Assembly: GCA_003153955.1 (NCBI GenBank)
Contig: PMCB01000041.1
Coordinates: 5,695 to 20,837 of the forward strand
Source of the DNA: Dehalococcoidia bacterium
GTDB taxonomy: Bacteria > Chloroflexota > Dehalococcoidia > Dehalococcoidales > Fen-1064
Reading direction: 5' to 3'
DNA: 15,143 nt
A model generated the notes under the pieces. That model was not told where the DNA came from. It ran no database searches and saw nothing but the letters and a program-made list of their open reading frames with translations. Positions 14,971-15,143 of the stretch are shown piece by piece. Positions within the stretch are counted from its first letter, which is position 1. Each line of letters begins with the position of its first letter. A program made the position numbers and the translations under genes.

Positions 14971-14972
14971 CT

Positions 14973-15098
14973 ATGCCAAGACCGAAGCGCAAATTCTACG
15001 AGTCGATGAAGAAAATACTGGTTGATGGTCAGATACTAGCCAAAGAATACAGATACCTTCTTCGGCTGGTGGTAAAAGGGACGTATGGGAATACCTGA
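14973..15098 (+). CDS. Small hypothetical ORF, 41 residues
   Basis: The frame begins MPRPKRKFYESMKKILVDG and stops with TGA at 15096. It is basic, with a helix-like centre (ESMKKILVDGQILAKEYRYLLRL). I do not recognise it. No Shine-Dalgarno precedes the ATG, and the promoter-like TATAAT ends only two bases before it, so if expressed it may start at the internal ATG at 15006. In the second frame (15068 onward) the same stretch reads GGKRDVWEYLNKMGKPRR without a stop, which also looks coding. A frameshifted remnant of one longer gene is therefore as likely as a genuine small protein. Confidence 0.3.
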   Translation: MPRPKRKFYESMKKILVDGQILAKEYRYLLRLVVKGTYGNT

Positions 15099-15103
15099 AT
15101 AAA

Positions 15104-15143
15104 ATGGGTAAACCGCGTAGAAATCGAATAGCTCGAATCCGTT
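15104..15143 (+). CDS. Start of a hypothetical ORF running off the window
   Basis: MGKPRRNRIARIR opens 5 bases after the stop of the 41-residue frame and is still open at the window end. It is strongly basic. The frame is also open upstream (DVWEYLNK), so this ATG may be internal to a longer or frameshifted gene. No family can be assigned from 13 residues. Confidence 0.25.
   Translation, partial: MGKPRRNRIARIR

Larger units (their letters stand above)
14606..14972. other. Intergenic region upstream of the histidine kinase
   Basis: About 370 bases without a supported gene. A perfect 12-base palindrome GTGAAATTTCAC (14669-14680) lies just before the kinase start and could be an operator. A related half GTGAAATTTA occurs at 14843. 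A second palindrome AACCGGTT is at 14771-14778. I find no convincing minus-strand promoter for the kinase operon. Confidence 0.35.

Overview
This is a bacterial chromosomal window with compact genes, good Shine-Dalgarno sites and several clear TTGACA/TATAAT-type promoters. No rRNA, tRNA, CRISPR array or intact insertion sequence is visible. The gene families (a Rossmann/DUF2520 protein beside panD, a cytidylate-kinase-like protein, MFE-type SDR and Ldh-family dehydrogenases, and a soluble multi-PAS histidine kinase followed by two response regulators) suggest an environmental anaerobe. Chloroflexota (Dehalococcoidia-like) is my best guess. It is inferred from gene content only, and a Firmicutes-like lineage cannot be excluded.

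Left part (1-4200, minus strand): valS, then a DUF2520 oxidoreductase and the start of panD, all read leftwards. valS and the pantothenate genes both relate to the valine branch of metabolism. Each unit has its own promoter and a leader ending in a terminator-like hairpin. The valS leader encodes a ten-residue peptide with four consecutive valine codons, followed by mutually exclusive antiterminator and terminator hairpins. This is a textbook layout for ribosome-mediated transcription attenuation, and it is the most notable finding here. The leader before the DUF2520 gene starts with a hairpin carrying bulged adenosines, reminiscent of the pan RNA motif, and ends in a second candidate attenuator.

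Middle (4261-9016): three plus-strand genes, namely a cytidylate-kinase-like P-loop protein, a short-chain dehydrogenase with a near-perfect promoter and long leader, and a malate/lactate-type dehydrogenase. They are followed by a convergent rhamnulokinase, with a bidirectional terminator between the last two.

Right part (9017-15143): a 416-base gap holds an inverted repeat and a striking self-complementary element (9304-9404) that can fold into a three-way junction. Next comes a minus-strand signalling operon: a soluble histidine kinase of about 1363 residues with six PAS and two GAF domains, an OmpR-type regulator that has lost the N-terminal third of its receiver, and a CheY/Rcp1-like single-domain regulator. 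The last 500 bases hold palindromes, a promoter-like site and two tiny plus-strand reading frames of unknown nature.
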